The translations under genes were made by a program, and so were the position numbers. From SAR116 cluster bacterium (GTDB taxonomy: Bacteria > Pseudomonadota > Alphaproteobacteria > Puniceispirillales > Puniceispirillaceae): a DNA stretch of 14,426 nucleotides. The stretch covers positions 1-14,426 of the forward strand of contig PADU01000047.1 of NCBI GenBank assembly GCA_002700485.1. Reading direction: 5' to 3'. Below the pieces are notes generated by a model. It was not told the DNA's origin and did not search any database. It was given only the letters and a program-made list of their open reading frames with translations. This document shows positions 1 to 7,701 of the stretch, one piece after another. Every line of letters starts with the position of its first letter. Position 1 is the stretch's first letter.

Positions 1-1746
1 GAATGTGATTTGCAGGATCAGGCCATGGGCTATGGCCATGATGCGTCACGTTATTCTGAAAATAAACGGGCAGTTAGCGAAAAACACATGGGACCGCTGA
101 TTAAAACTGTGATGACACGGTGTATCCATTGTACGCGATGTGTTCGGTTTTCAACAGAAGTCGCAGGGGCACCTGAACTGGGCGCTATTGGCCGCGGCGA
201 AAATGTTGAGATCACCACTTATCTGGAACAGAACCTGGCCAGTGAATTGTCTGCAAATGTGATTGATCTTTGTCCGGTGGGGGCACTCACATCGCGTCCT
301 TACGCTTTTGTAGCCCGGCCATGGGAATTGAACAAAGTAGAATCCATCGATGTCATGGATGCGATGGGCAGCAATATCCGCATTGATGCCAGAGGCAGTC
401 AGGTGATGCGTGTTTTGCCGCGATTGAATGAGGACATTAATGAAGAATGGATTTCGGATAAAACACGCTATGCGATCGACGGATTGCGGCGGCAGCGTTT
501 AGATACCCCCTATTTGCGTAGCGAGGATGGTCGTCTTCGCCCAGTCAGTTGGAATAAGGCCTTTGCTGCCATTGCAGCGAAGATCAAGAAGACGAAATCA
601 GGGCAATTGGCAGCGATTGCCGGTGACCAGATTGATGCCGAAGCTATGTTTGCGCTTAAAAGTCTCTTTGACAAAATGGGCAGCCCAAACATTGACTGCC
701 GTCAGGATGGGGCAAAACTGACTAACAAGCTGCGTGCATCTTACCTGTTTAACACCACAATTGTCGGAATAGATGAAGCTGACGCAATTTTGATTGTAGG
801 TAGTAATCCGCGTATGGAAGCAGCGGTAATGAATGCCCGCATTAGGCGCAATTTTCTTAATAATAGAACACCAATTGCCCTGATTGGCCCTGAAGCTGAC
901 CTGACTTATCCCGTAACTCATCTTGGAACAGATATATCTGTTCTCGAACAGCTGGTCAGTGGTAAGCATAAATTTGCAAAGATACTGAAAAAAGCAAAAC
1001 GGCCTATGATCATTCTAGGAATGGGCGCATTGCGGCGTGCTGATGGTCAGTCGATTTTAGGCATTGCCCGTGAAATCGCTGACAAAACAGACATGGTTAC
1101 GGACAGCTGGAATGGGTTTAATGTTTTGCACACAGCTGCCGCTCGCGTGGCCGGTCTTGACATGGGCTTTGTGCCGGGTAAGGGCGGTAAGGATGTGGCT
1201 GGCATTCTGAAAGCTGCAGCTAAAGGTGAGATGAAGCTGGTCTGGCTATTAGGAGCGGATGAAATTGATACATCGGCATTTGCCAACAGTTTTGTGATTT
1301 ATCAGGGGCATCACGGTGATGCTGGAGCTGCAGCTGCGGATGTGATTTTACCTGGCGCTGCCTACACCGAAAAAGATGGGTTATATGTGAATTTTGAGGG
1401 TCGCGTGCAGATGGCTCGCCGCGCCACATTCCCGCCAGGTGAGGCGAAAGAGGATTGGGCAATTATCAGAGCCATATCTGAACATCTTAATAAAACCCTG
1501 CCGTTTGATTCAGCAGCCGCCCTGCGTGACGAGCTAATTACAGCCGTGCCATCATTTGCTGTTATGGATGAAGTATTACCCTCAAAATGGGCTAAATTTG
1601 GACGGATAGGCAAACTTTCAGTTGAGCCTGTCTCAAGCAGCTTGAATCAGTTTCATATGACCTGCGCGATATCACGTTCATCAGAAACGATGGCAGCATG
1701 TCATCAATCCATTCAGTCTGCCAGCCCCAGTTTGGCAGCGGAATAG
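1..1746 (+). CDS. nuoG: NADH-quinone oxidoreductase subunit G (complex I 75-kDa homologue), 5'-truncated by window edge
   Basis: Peripheral-arm subunit of complex I that holds several iron-sulfur clusters and passes electrons from NADH toward quinone. The reading frame is open from base 1, so the gene begins upstream. The TTG at 10 lies inside the conserved ECDLQDQAMGYG stretch and is not the start. About 581 residues are visible, so roughly the first 110 of the usual ~690 are missing. Visible residue 2 is the last cysteine of the N-terminal His-Cys3 cluster (N5). Cysteines 41, 44 and 47 (CIHCTRC) with Cys91 (LCPVGAL) form the N4 4Fe-4S site. The next ~50 residues lack cysteines, so the extra N7 cluster of the E. 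coli-type protein is absent, as is usual for mitochondrial-like complex I. The molybdopterin-oxidoreductase-like fold follows to the end. nuoH starts 24 bases downstream, in operon fashion. Confidence 0.97.
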   Translation, partial: ECDLQDQAMGYGHDASRYSENKRAVSEKHMGPLIKTVMTRCIHCTRCVRFSTEVAGAPELGAIGRGENVEITTYLEQNLASELSANVIDLCPVGALTSRPYAFVARPWELNKVESIDVMDAMGSNIRIDARGSQVMRVLPRLNEDINEEWISDKTRYAIDGLRRQRLDTPYLRSEDGRLRPVSWNKAFAAIAAKIKKTKSGQLAAIAGDQIDAEAMFALKSLFDKMGSPNIDCRQDGAKLTNKLRASYLFNTTIVGIDEADAILIVGSNPRMEAAVMNARIRRNFLNNRTPIALIGPEADLTYPVTHLGTDISVLEQLVSGKHKFAKILKKAKRPMIILGMGALRRADGQSILGIAREIADKTDMVTDSWNGFNVLHTAAARVAGLDMGFVPGKGGKDVAGILKAAAKGEMKLVWLLGADEIDTSAFANSFVIYQGHHGDAGAAAADVILPGAAYTEKDGLYVNFEGRVQMARRATFPPGEAKEDWAIIRAISEHLNKTLPFDSAAALRDELITAVPSFAVMDEVLPSKWAKFGRIGKLSVEPVSSSLNQFHMTCAISRSSETMAACHQSIQSASPSLAAE

Positions 1747-1770
1747 ACGGTAAGGCAAGGGGAAAGGCTG

Positions 1771-2781
1771 ATGGAACAGGTTTGGTACATTGAATTAGCT
1801 TGGATGATCGCGAAGATTATAGCAGTGGTCATCCCGCTTCTGATTGGCGTTGCTTACCTGACCCTTGCAGAACGCCGTGTTATTGGCTTCATGCAATTGC
1901 GAAAGGGGCCAAATGTCGTTGGCCCCTTTGGTTTATTACAGCCTTTTGCTGATGCGCTGAAGTTGATGGCCAAAGAAACTATTCTTCCCGCTGGTGCAGA
2001 TAAGACTGTTTTTGTCATTGCGCCGATGCTGACCTTTGTGCTTGCTCTTGTGGCTTGGGCTGTAATTCCATTCGGGGAAGGCCTAGTTCTGGCAGATGTA
2101 AATGTTGGTATTCTCTATCTTTTTGCGATCAGCTCATTGGGAGTTTACGGTGTTATAATGGCCGGATGGGCCAGTAATTCCAAATATGCGTTTTTAGGTG
2201 CACTGCGATCTGCTGCACAGATGGTATCTTATGAAGTCTCAATGGGGCTTGTTATTATTAATGTTTTGATTTGTGTTGGATCTTTGAACTTGTCCTTAAT
2301 TGTTGAAGCGCAGCGGGATATCTGGTTTGCCTTGCCGCTTTTTCCGATGTTTGCTGTGTTTTTTATATCAACGCTAGCAGAAACAAACCGTGCACCCTTT
2401 GATTTGCCAGAAGGTGAATCTGAATTGGTCGCTGGTTATTTTGTTGAATATTCATCAATGAGCTTTGCCCTGTTCTTCTTAGGGGAATATGCAAATATGA
2501 TCCTGATGAGTGCGATGACAGTCATTCTCTTTTTAGGGGGGTGGTTGCCGCCAATCGACCTTTTCCCGTTCAATCTAATCCCCGGGCCGATTTGGTTTAT
2601 TCTGAAAATCTGCCTAGTGTTATTTGTGTTTTTGTGGGTGCGGGCTACAACTCCGCGCTACAGGTATGACCAGCTAATGCGTTTAGGATGGAAGATTTTT
2701 CTGCCCTTCTCATTGATTTATGTTGTTCTGACAGCTGGGTTTTTGGTTGCAACAGATAGGCTGCCGGCTCTCGGCGGGTAA
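1771..2781 (+). CDS. nuoH: NADH-quinone oxidoreductase subunit H (ND1 homologue)
   Basis: Membrane subunit that joins the peripheral and membrane arms of complex I and forms much of the quinone-binding channel. At 336 residues it has normal length, with about eight hydrophobic membrane segments. Recognisable ND1 signatures are LAERRVIGF at residues 32-40, [11 protein letters not shown] at 44-54, the SYEVSMGL stretch at 153-160, and [21 protein letters not shown] at 203-223, whose loop acidic residues help couple quinone reduction to pumping. The ATG is preceded by the purine-rich AAGGGGAAAGG (1757-1767), a clear ribosome binding site. It lies between nuoG and nuoI with 24-base gaps on both sides. 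Codons 44-53 contain a perfect 11-base inverted repeat (1902-1929), described separately. Confidence 0.98.
   Translation: MEQVWYIELAWMIAKIIAVVIPLLIGVAYLTLAERRVIGFMQLRKGPNVVGPFGLLQPFADALKLMAKETILPAGADKTVFVIAPMLTFVLALVAWAVIPFGEGLVLADVNVGILYLFAISSLGVYGVIMAGWASNSKYAFLGALRSAAQMVSYEVSMGLVIINVLICVGSLNLSLIVEAQRDIWFALPLFPMFAVFFISTLAETNRAPFDLPEGESELVAGYFVEYSSMSFALFFLGEYANMILMSAMTVILFLGGWLPPIDLFPFNLIPGPIWFILKICLVLFVFLWVRATTPRYRYDQLMRLGWKIFLPFSLIYVVLTAGFLVATDRLPALGG
1902..1929 (+). repeat. Perfect 11-bp inverted repeat (hairpin) inside nuoH
   Basis: The left arm AAAGGGGCCAA (1902-1912) and right arm TTGGCCCCTTT (1919-1929) are exact reverse complements around the 6-base loop ATGTCG. The arms encode the conserved KGPNVVGPF stretch. 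The structure has a GC-rich core, an A run before it and a T run after it, followed by GGTTTATT. This resembles an intrinsic terminator, but the T tract is broken and the site is within a coding sequence. Any effect on transcription or mRNA stability is inference. Confidence 0.8.
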
Positions 2782-2805
2782 AGACAAAAGATAAGGAGAA
2801 TCATT

Positions 2806-3294
2806 ATGAGTGCGATGGTGAATGCATTAAGGTCCTTTCTGTTGCTAGAATTGGCACGGGGCCTGCTTCTTACGCTGAAATATTTTTTCAAGCCTAAAGT
2901 AACGCTGAATTATCCTTATGAAAAAGGCTATTTATCACCGCGTTTCAGAGGTGAGCATGTGCTGCGCCGGTACCCAAATGGTGAGGAACGTTGTATTGCC
3001 TGTAAGTTGTGTGAGGCAGTTTGTCCAGCACAAGCGATTACGATTGAAGCTGAGCCCCGCCTTGACGGTTCTCGGCGGACGACACGGTATGACATAGATA
3101 TGACAAAATGTATTTATTGCGGCTTCTGTCAGGAAGCCTGTCCGGTTGATGCGATTGTTGAAGGGCCAAATTTTGAATTTGCGACTGAAACCAGAGAGGA
3201 GCTGTTCTATGACAAAGAAAAGCTGCTGGCAAATGGTGATAGGTGGGAAGCAGAAATCGCACGTAATCTGGCAGCTGATGCAAAGTGGCGTTAG
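2806..3294 (+). CDS. nuoI: NADH-quinone oxidoreductase subunit I (TYKY, 2x[4Fe-4S] ferredoxin-like)
   Basis: Peripheral-arm subunit that carries clusters N6a and N6b, which relay electrons toward the terminal N2 cluster beside the quinone site. It is 162 residues long, the usual size in Alphaproteobacteria and close to the mature mitochondrial TYKY subunit. An amphipathic or hydrophobic N-terminal helix (about residues 8-30) would lie along the membrane. Two ferredoxin motifs follow: [12 protein letters not shown] with Cys63, 66, 69 and 73, and [12 protein letters not shown] with Cys102, 105, 108 and 112. All eight ligands are present. A strong AGGAG (2794-2798) sits seven bases before the ATG. 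The gene lies between nuoH and nuoJ, in the standard complex I order. Confidence 0.98.
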   Translation: MSAMVNALRSFLLLELARGLLLTLKYFFKPKVTLNYPYEKGYLSPRFRGEHVLRRYPNGEERCIACKLCEAVCPAQAITIEAEPRLDGSRRTTRYDIDMTKCIYCGFCQEACPVDAIVEGPNFEFATETREELFYDKEKLLANGDRWEAEIARNLAADAKWR

Positions 3295-3321
3295 CCGGAT
3301 GGATTTGAGGGCTGAAACAAA

Positions 3322-3927
3322 ATGATTTCTTCAGGTTTTTTCTATTTGTTTGCGCTTGTGACCTGCCTTTCTGGTCTGATGGTGATATCGTCGCGTAATC
3401 CGGTTCATTCGGTGTTGTTTCTTATTCTGGCGTTCTTTAACGCAGCCGGTCTGTTTATTTTGCTGAATGCTGAATTCCTGGCAATGCTGCTTGTCGTTGT
3501 TTATGTTGGGGCTGTTGCGGTTCTGTTCTTGTTTGTCGTAATGATGCTTGATATTAACTTTTCCGAGCTGCGTGAAGGTTTCCAGAAATATCGTCCCCTT
3601 GGGCTTGTGATTGGTGGCATTTTGATTGCAGAACTGATCGCAACTTTCTTTGAATATTCTGATATGTCTACAAAACTGCCCGCTCAGCAAGGTGTTCATA
3701 ACACACGTGCGTTGGGTCAGGTGATCTATACCGACTATATTTATTTGTTTCAATTGGCTGGCCTTATTTTGTTGGTTGCCATGGTAGGGGCAATCGCTCT
3801 GACTTTGCGGCGGCGGTCTGGCGTGCGACGGCAGGTTATTTCAGAACAGAATAGCCGGACAAGGCAGGAAACAATAAGACTGGCAAAGGTTCAATCGGGC
3901 AAAGGTGCAGAGGAGACGGGACAATGA
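3322..3927 (+). CDS. nuoJ: NADH-quinone oxidoreductase subunit J (ND6 homologue)
   Basis: Small membrane subunit of complex I, homologous to ND6, that forms part of the proton path next to NuoK and NuoH. Five hydrophobic segments fall within the first ~160 of 201 residues. Family hallmarks are [11 protein letters not shown] (26-36) and [26 protein letters not shown] (51-76), the third helix, which contains the flexible pi-bulge region. A charged, arginine-rich C-terminal tail (about residues 163-201) follows the last helix and probably faces the cytoplasm. GAGGG (3307-3311) lies ten bases before the ATG. The stop codon overlaps the nuoK start as ATGA (3924-3927), which indicates translational coupling. 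Confidence 0.97.
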   Translation: MISSGFFYLFALVTCLSGLMVISSRNPVHSVLFLILAFFNAAGLFILLNAEFLAMLLVVVYVGAVAVLFLFVVMMLDINFSELREGFQKYRPLGLVIGGILIAELIATFFEYSDMSTKLPAQQGVHNTRALGQVIYTDYIYLFQLAGLILLVAMVGAIALTLRRRSGVRRQVISEQNSRTRQETIRLAKVQSGKGAEETGQ

Positions 3928-4238
3928 TAGGGGGAATTACTCTGGCTCATTACCTGACGGTGGCTGGCATTTTATTTGTGTTTGGTGTGTTTGGTATTTT
4001 TATCAACAGAAAGAATGTCATCACTATTCTCATGTCAATTGAATTGATTCTGTTATCCGTCAGTATCAATTTGGTTGCTTTTTCGGCCTATTCTTCTGAC
4101 TTGACAGGGCAGATTTTTTCATTGTTTATCCTGACTGTTGCGGCCGCTGAAGCAGCAATTGGTCTTGCTATTCTGGTGGTTTATTTCCGCAATCGTGGGT
4201 CAATCGCGGTTGAAGATATCAACGTGATGAAAGGCTGA
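3924..4238 (+). CDS. nuoK: NADH-quinone oxidoreductase subunit K (ND4L homologue)
   Basis: ND4L-type membrane subunit of complex I that contributes to a proton-translocation path with NuoJ and NuoN. It has 104 residues and three transmembrane helices, the normal size. The two conserved membrane glutamates are present as Glu40 (ILMSIELIL) and Glu76 ([11 protein letters not shown]), matching Glu36 and Glu72 of the E. coli subunit. The ATG overlaps the nuoJ stop by four bases. AGGAG (3911-3915), inside the nuoJ end, is correctly spaced eight bases upstream. nuoL starts eight bases after the stop. Confidence 0.98.
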   Translation: MIGGITLAHYLTVAGILFVFGVFGIFINRKNVITILMSIELILLSVSINLVAFSAYSSDLTGQIFSLFILTVAAAEAAIGLAILVVYFRNRGSIAVEDINVMKG

Positions 4239-4246
4239 AGCATAAG

Positions 4247-6181
4247 ATGTTTTACAAAGCCATTGTGTTTTTGCCGCTGGTTGGCGCAATCGCTGCTGGC
4301 CTGTTCTCACTCCGGAAACTGGATGGAGCTGCTGTTACGGTGAGTATTGCAGGTGTATGCCTGTCTTTTATTCTATCCTGTTTTGCTTTTGGGACGATTG
4401 CCCTTGGCGGTGAACAAGCCACTATTGACGTTGCGAGATGGATTGGTTCAGGCAGATTTCAAGCGCACTGGACTCTGCGGTTTGATACGCTAACGGCAGT
4501 AATGCTGATCGTTGTTACGGGCGTATCATCCTGCGTGCATATTTATTCTGTTGGGTATATGCATAATGATAAATCCATTGCCCGCTTCATGGCTTATCTT
4601 AGTCTGTTTACTTTTGCTATGCTGATGCTAGTGAGCGCTGATAATCTAGTGCAGTTATTCTTTGGCTGGGAGGGTGTTGGCGTTGCTTCATATCTTTTGA
4701 TTGGTTTCTGGCATCACAAAGAAACCGCTCACACGGCTGCAATGAAAGCTTTTGTGGTGAATCGGGTTGGTGATTTTGGTTTTGTTTTAGGTATTCTGGC
4801 TATTTTTGCACTTACAGGTTCGGTTAGCTTTGATGCTATATTTGAAACTGTGTCCAGCTATCAGCCTGCAACGATCAGCATTTTTGGCCTGCAATTGCCT
4901 GCATTAGAGGTGGTCTCCATTCTGTTATTTATCGGCGCAATGGGGAAATCAGCACAATTGGGCCTTCATACTTGGCTGCCGGATGCGATGGAAGGGCCAA
5001 CCCCCGTATCTGCGCTCATTCATGCCGCAACCATGGTGACAGCAGGTGTATTTCTAATCTGCCGGCTGTCGCCGGTTATCGAATATGCACCTGTTGCTCT
5101 GGATATCATCACATTTGTAGGTGCATTGACGGCTATCTTTGCGGCCACAGTTGGGATGACTCAGTTTGATATCAAACGGGTTATTGCTTATTCCACATGT
5201 TCACAGCTGGGATATATGTTCTTTGCAGCAGGTGTATCAGCCTATCCGGCGGCGATGTTTCATCTGACTACGCATGCCTTTTTCAAAGCCCTGCTGTTTT
5301 TAGGGGCAGGGTCAGTAATTCATGCTCTGTCGAATGAGCAGGACCTTCGGAATATGGGGGGAATCTGGCGCCAGATCCCCGTAACCTATGCGATCATGTG
5401 GATAGGCTCTCTTGCTTTGGCAGGATTTCCGTTTTTTGCAGGATTTTATTCAAAAGATATGATTTTGGAAGCGGCATATGGAGCGCATACAAGTGCCGGT
5501 CTGCTGGCCTTCTGGCTGGGGTGTGTGGCTGCCTTACTCACCGCATTTTATAGCTGGCGTCTATTGATCATGGCCTTTCACGGCACTCCCCGGGCAAGTG
5601 TTGAGATCATGGCACATGTCCATGAAAGTCCAAATGTAATGACATTACCTCTTATTCCGCTTGCATTGGGCGCAATATTTGCGGGCTGGATGGGCTACGA
5701 TTTGTTCGTTGGTAATCACTGGCAGGAATTCTGGGGTGATTCACTATTTATTCTGCCAACACACCAGGCGATGGAAGCTGCGCATCATGTCCCAACCTGG
5801 GTCAAGCTGTTACCCATAGGACTGGCTTCAGCTGGAGTGGCGGGCGCTTATATTGGTTATGTCCGCCTGCCATGGCTACCTGTCAGCCTTGCCAGCAGGA
5901 CAGGTGCGCTGTACCAGTTCCTGTTTAACAAATGGTATTTTGATGAGCTGTACGATCGGATTTTTGTCAAGCCAGCTGTGCGGTGTGGCAAGTTATTATG
6001 GACACGTGGCGATAAAGGCGTGATTGACCATTATGGGCCCGACGGGCTATCAGCGGCAGTGGCGCGCTTGTCTGGGCGTCTAGTGCAGCTGCAAACGGGG
6101 TATGTATATCATTATGCATTTGCCATGATGATCGGAGTTGTTGTGCTTCTGACCTGGTATTTCAGCGGGTTTGGGGGATGA
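4247..6181 (+). CDS. nuoL: NADH-quinone oxidoreductase subunit L (ND5 homologue)
   Basis: Distal antiporter-like proton pump of complex I, 644 residues, with the family's many transmembrane helices and a C-terminal extension that includes the long lateral helix and a last anchoring helix (GVVVLLTWYF near the end). Key residues are Glu142 in FFGWEGVGVASYLLIGFW, Lys234 in AMGKSAQLGLHTWLPDAMEGPTPVSALIHAATMV, and His241 and His259 in the same stretch. These correspond to the glutamate-lysine proton-transfer pair known in E. coli NuoL. No strong ribosome binding site is evident. GAAAGG lies about a dozen bases before the ATG, inside the nuoK end, so coupling from nuoK is likely. An internal hairpin (5358-5380) and a shorter inverted repeat (5878-5905) are listed separately. 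Confidence 0.98.
   Translation: MFYKAIVFLPLVGAIAAGLFSLRKLDGAAVTVSIAGVCLSFILSCFAFGTIALGGEQATIDVARWIGSGRFQAHWTLRFDTLTAVMLIVVTGVSSCVHIYSVGYMHNDKSIARFMAYLSLFTFAMLMLVSADNLVQLFFGWEGVGVASYLLIGFWHHKETAHTAAMKAFVVNRVGDFGFVLGILAIFALTGSVSFDAIFETVSSYQPATISIFGLQLPALEVVSILLFIGAMGKSAQLGLHTWLPDAMEGPTPVSALIHAATMVTAGVFLICRLSPVIEYAPVALDIITFVGALTAIFAATVGMTQFDIKRVIAYSTCSQLGYMFFAAGVSAYPAAMFHLTTHAFFKALLFLGAGSVIHALSNEQDLRNMGGIWRQIPVTYAIMWIGSLALAGFPFFAGFYSKDMILEAAYGAHTSAGLLAFWLGCVAALLTAFYSWRLLIMAFHGTPRASVEIMAHVHESPNVMTLPLIPLALGAIFAGWMGYDLFVGNHWQEFWGDSLFILPTHQAMEAAHHVPTWVKLLPIGLASAGVAGAYIGYVRLPWLPVSLASRTGALYQFLFNKWYFDELYDRIFVKPAVRCGKLLWTRGDKGVIDHYGPDGLSAAVARLSGRLVQLQTGYVYHYAFAMMIGVVVLLTWYFSGFGG
5358..5380 (+). repeat. 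Palindrome-based hairpin inside nuoL
   Basis: ATCTGGCGCCAGAT (5363-5376) is a perfect 14-base palindrome. Moving outward, after one unpaired A (5362), GGGG (5358-5361) faces CCCC (5377-5380). This gives up to 11 base pairs if the centre is drawn as a tight loop, fewer in practice because the central GGCGCC must turn. It encodes the GGIWRQIPV part of NuoL. It is too symmetric to be a typical RNA hairpin and could equally be a chance DNA palindrome; no function can be read from it. Confidence 0.6.
5878..5905 (+). repeat. 7-bp inverted repeat inside nuoL 3' region
   Basis: ACCTGTC (5878-5884) and GACAGGT (5899-5905) are exact reverse complements separated by 14 bases. They fall in the coding stretch for the poorly conserved part of NuoL between the last helices. 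A repeat of this size can occur by chance in a window of this length, so no role is claimed. Confidence 0.45.
6173..6178 (+). promoter_or_regulatory. Ribosome binding site that decides the nuoM start
   Basis: GGGGGA overlaps the nuoL stop region and sits ten bases before the ATG at 6189. It cannot serve the in-frame TTG at 6171, which it follows. It therefore supports 6189 as the nuoM start. Confidence 0.6.
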
Positions 6182-6188
6182 TAGTCAG

Positions 6189-7685
6189 ATGAATTCGTCA
6201 TGGCCGCTTCTCAGCGTGATCACTTTCTTGCCGCTTTCTGGTGTCTTATTCTTGATGTTGGTGCGGGGAACAGAAGCCAATGTTGCGACAAATGCAAAGC
6301 TTGTGGCGTTGTGGGTGTCTGGCTTTACCTTCTTTTTATCCCTGTTTCTCTATGTAGGTTTTGATCCTGACTTTGTTGGCTATCAGTTCGAAGAACAGGT
6401 TGATTGGATCTCAGGGGCGGGAATTTCCTATCATCTCGGTATCGATGGGATTTCCATGCCCTTTATCCTGCTGTCAACATTTTTGGTGCCACTATCTATT
6501 CTGGCGAGTTGGGGCAGCATAACTCACCGCGTACGTGATTACATGATGGCATTTCTGGTCCTGGAAACAATGATGGTGGGTATGTTTGCATCGCTTGACA
6601 TGCTAATGTTCTACTTGTTTTTTGAGGGTGTTTTGATTCCCATGTTCTTGATTATCGGGATCTGGGGAGGGATTGATCGCGTATATGCCGCCTTTAAGTT
6701 TTTCTTATATACGCTTTTAGGTTCAGTGCTAATGCTGGTCTGTATGTTGGTCATGTACCAACAGTCCGGAACAACTGATATTCCTGAACTGGCAGCGTTT
6801 GACTTTGCGCCCACTTTGCAGTTTTGGCTTTTTCTGGGCTTTTTTGCCTCCTTCGCGGTTAAGGTGCCGATGTGGCCGGTGCACACATGGCTCCCAGATG
6901 CGCATGTACAGGCACCAACCGCTGGTTCTATGATCCTTGCTGGTGTTCTTTTAAAGATGGGCGGTTATGGGTTCCTGCGTTTCTCACTACCGATGTTTCC
7001 GGACGCGTCCGATTTGTTCGCACCGATGATATTTGCGTTGTCTGTTGTGGCTGTGATTTACACCTCCTTGGTGGCGTTGGCGCAGAGCGACATGAAAAAA
7101 TTGATCGCATATTCATCGGTCGCCCATATGGGATTCGTGACAATTGGCATCTTCAGCATGAATGAGCAAGGAATAGCCGGGGCAATGTTCCAGATGATTT
7201 CTCATGGGCTCGTGTCTGCTGCTTTGTTCTTCTGTGTAGGTGTAGTCTATGACCGGCTTCATACGCGTGAAATATCGGCTTATGGCGGGGTGGTTGATGC
7301 CATGCCGCGTTATGCTGCCTTCTTTATGTTTATGATGCTTGCTTCTGTTGGTCTTCCAGGCACATCCGGATTTGTTGGTGAAATGCTGGTTCTGGTCGGG
7401 GCGTGGAACCGGGCAAACTGGGTTGCTGTATTGGCTGCAATAGGCCTTATACTTGGCGCTTGCTATATGTTGTGGCTCTATCGCCGGGTAGTTTTTGGCC
7501 GCGCTGAAAAACCTGAAATTCTTGAGCTTGAAGCTTTATCCAGCCGCGAATTTTTGATATTTGTTCCGCTGACAGTCTTTGTGCTCTGGTTCGGCGTATA
7601 TCCATCCACATTACTGGATATCATGGAACTAGCTGTCAGCGACTTGCTGGGTCAAATTGGCCCTCAGCAGACAGCATTACGGTAA
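6189..7685 (+). CDS. nuoM: NADH-quinone oxidoreductase subunit M (ND4 homologue)
   Basis: Central antiporter-like proton pump of the complex I membrane arm, 498 residues from the chosen ATG. An in-frame TTG at 6171 would add six residues (MGDDSQ) but overlaps nuoL and has no ribosome binding site. The ATG gives the usual short hydrophobic start (MNSSWPLLSVITFLPL). The conserved residues are Glu146 in FFEGVLIPMFLIIGIWGG, Lys225 in AVKVPMWPVHTWLPDAHVQAPTAGS (His232 and His239 in the same motif), and Lys256 in GVLLKMGGYG. These match the glutamate and lysines essential for pumping in the E. coli subunit. nuoL ends seven bases upstream, and nuoN starts 16 bases downstream. Confidence 0.97.
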   Translation: MNSSWPLLSVITFLPLSGVLFLMLVRGTEANVATNAKLVALWVSGFTFFLSLFLYVGFDPDFVGYQFEEQVDWISGAGISYHLGIDGISMPFILLSTFLVPLSILASWGSITHRVRDYMMAFLVLETMMVGMFASLDMLMFYLFFEGVLIPMFLIIGIWGGIDRVYAAFKFFLYTLLGSVLMLVCMLVMYQQSGTTDIPELAAFDFAPTLQFWLFLGFFASFAVKVPMWPVHTWLPDAHVQAPTAGSMILAGVLLKMGGYGFLRFSLPMFPDASDLFAPMIFALSVVAVIYTSLVALAQSDMKKLIAYSSVAHMGFVTIGIFSMNEQGIAGAMFQMISHGLVSAALFFCVGVVYDRLHTREISAYGGVVDAMPRYAAFFMFMMLASVGLPGTSGFVGEMLVLVGAWNRANWVAVLAAIGLILGACYMLWLYRRVVFGRAEKPEILELEALSSREFLIFVPLTVFVLWFGVYPSTLLDIMELAVSDLLGQIGPQQTALR

Positions 7686-7701
7686 GTTTAAGGTAGGGAC
7701 A

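Noticed and set aside
10..12. TTG as the start codon of nuoG
   Set aside because: The frame is open upstream to base 1, and the TTG is the leucine of the conserved ECDLQDQAMGYG motif, which lies well inside NuoG.
598..969. Minus-strand open frame of 123 codons opposite nuoG
   Set aside because: Antisense shadow of conserved NuoG coding sequence, with no recognisable protein features.
1324..1337. Repeated AGCTGCAGCTGC-like palindromic stretch in nuoG
   Set aside because: It is explained by a run of alanine codons (GAAAADV) and has no structural context.
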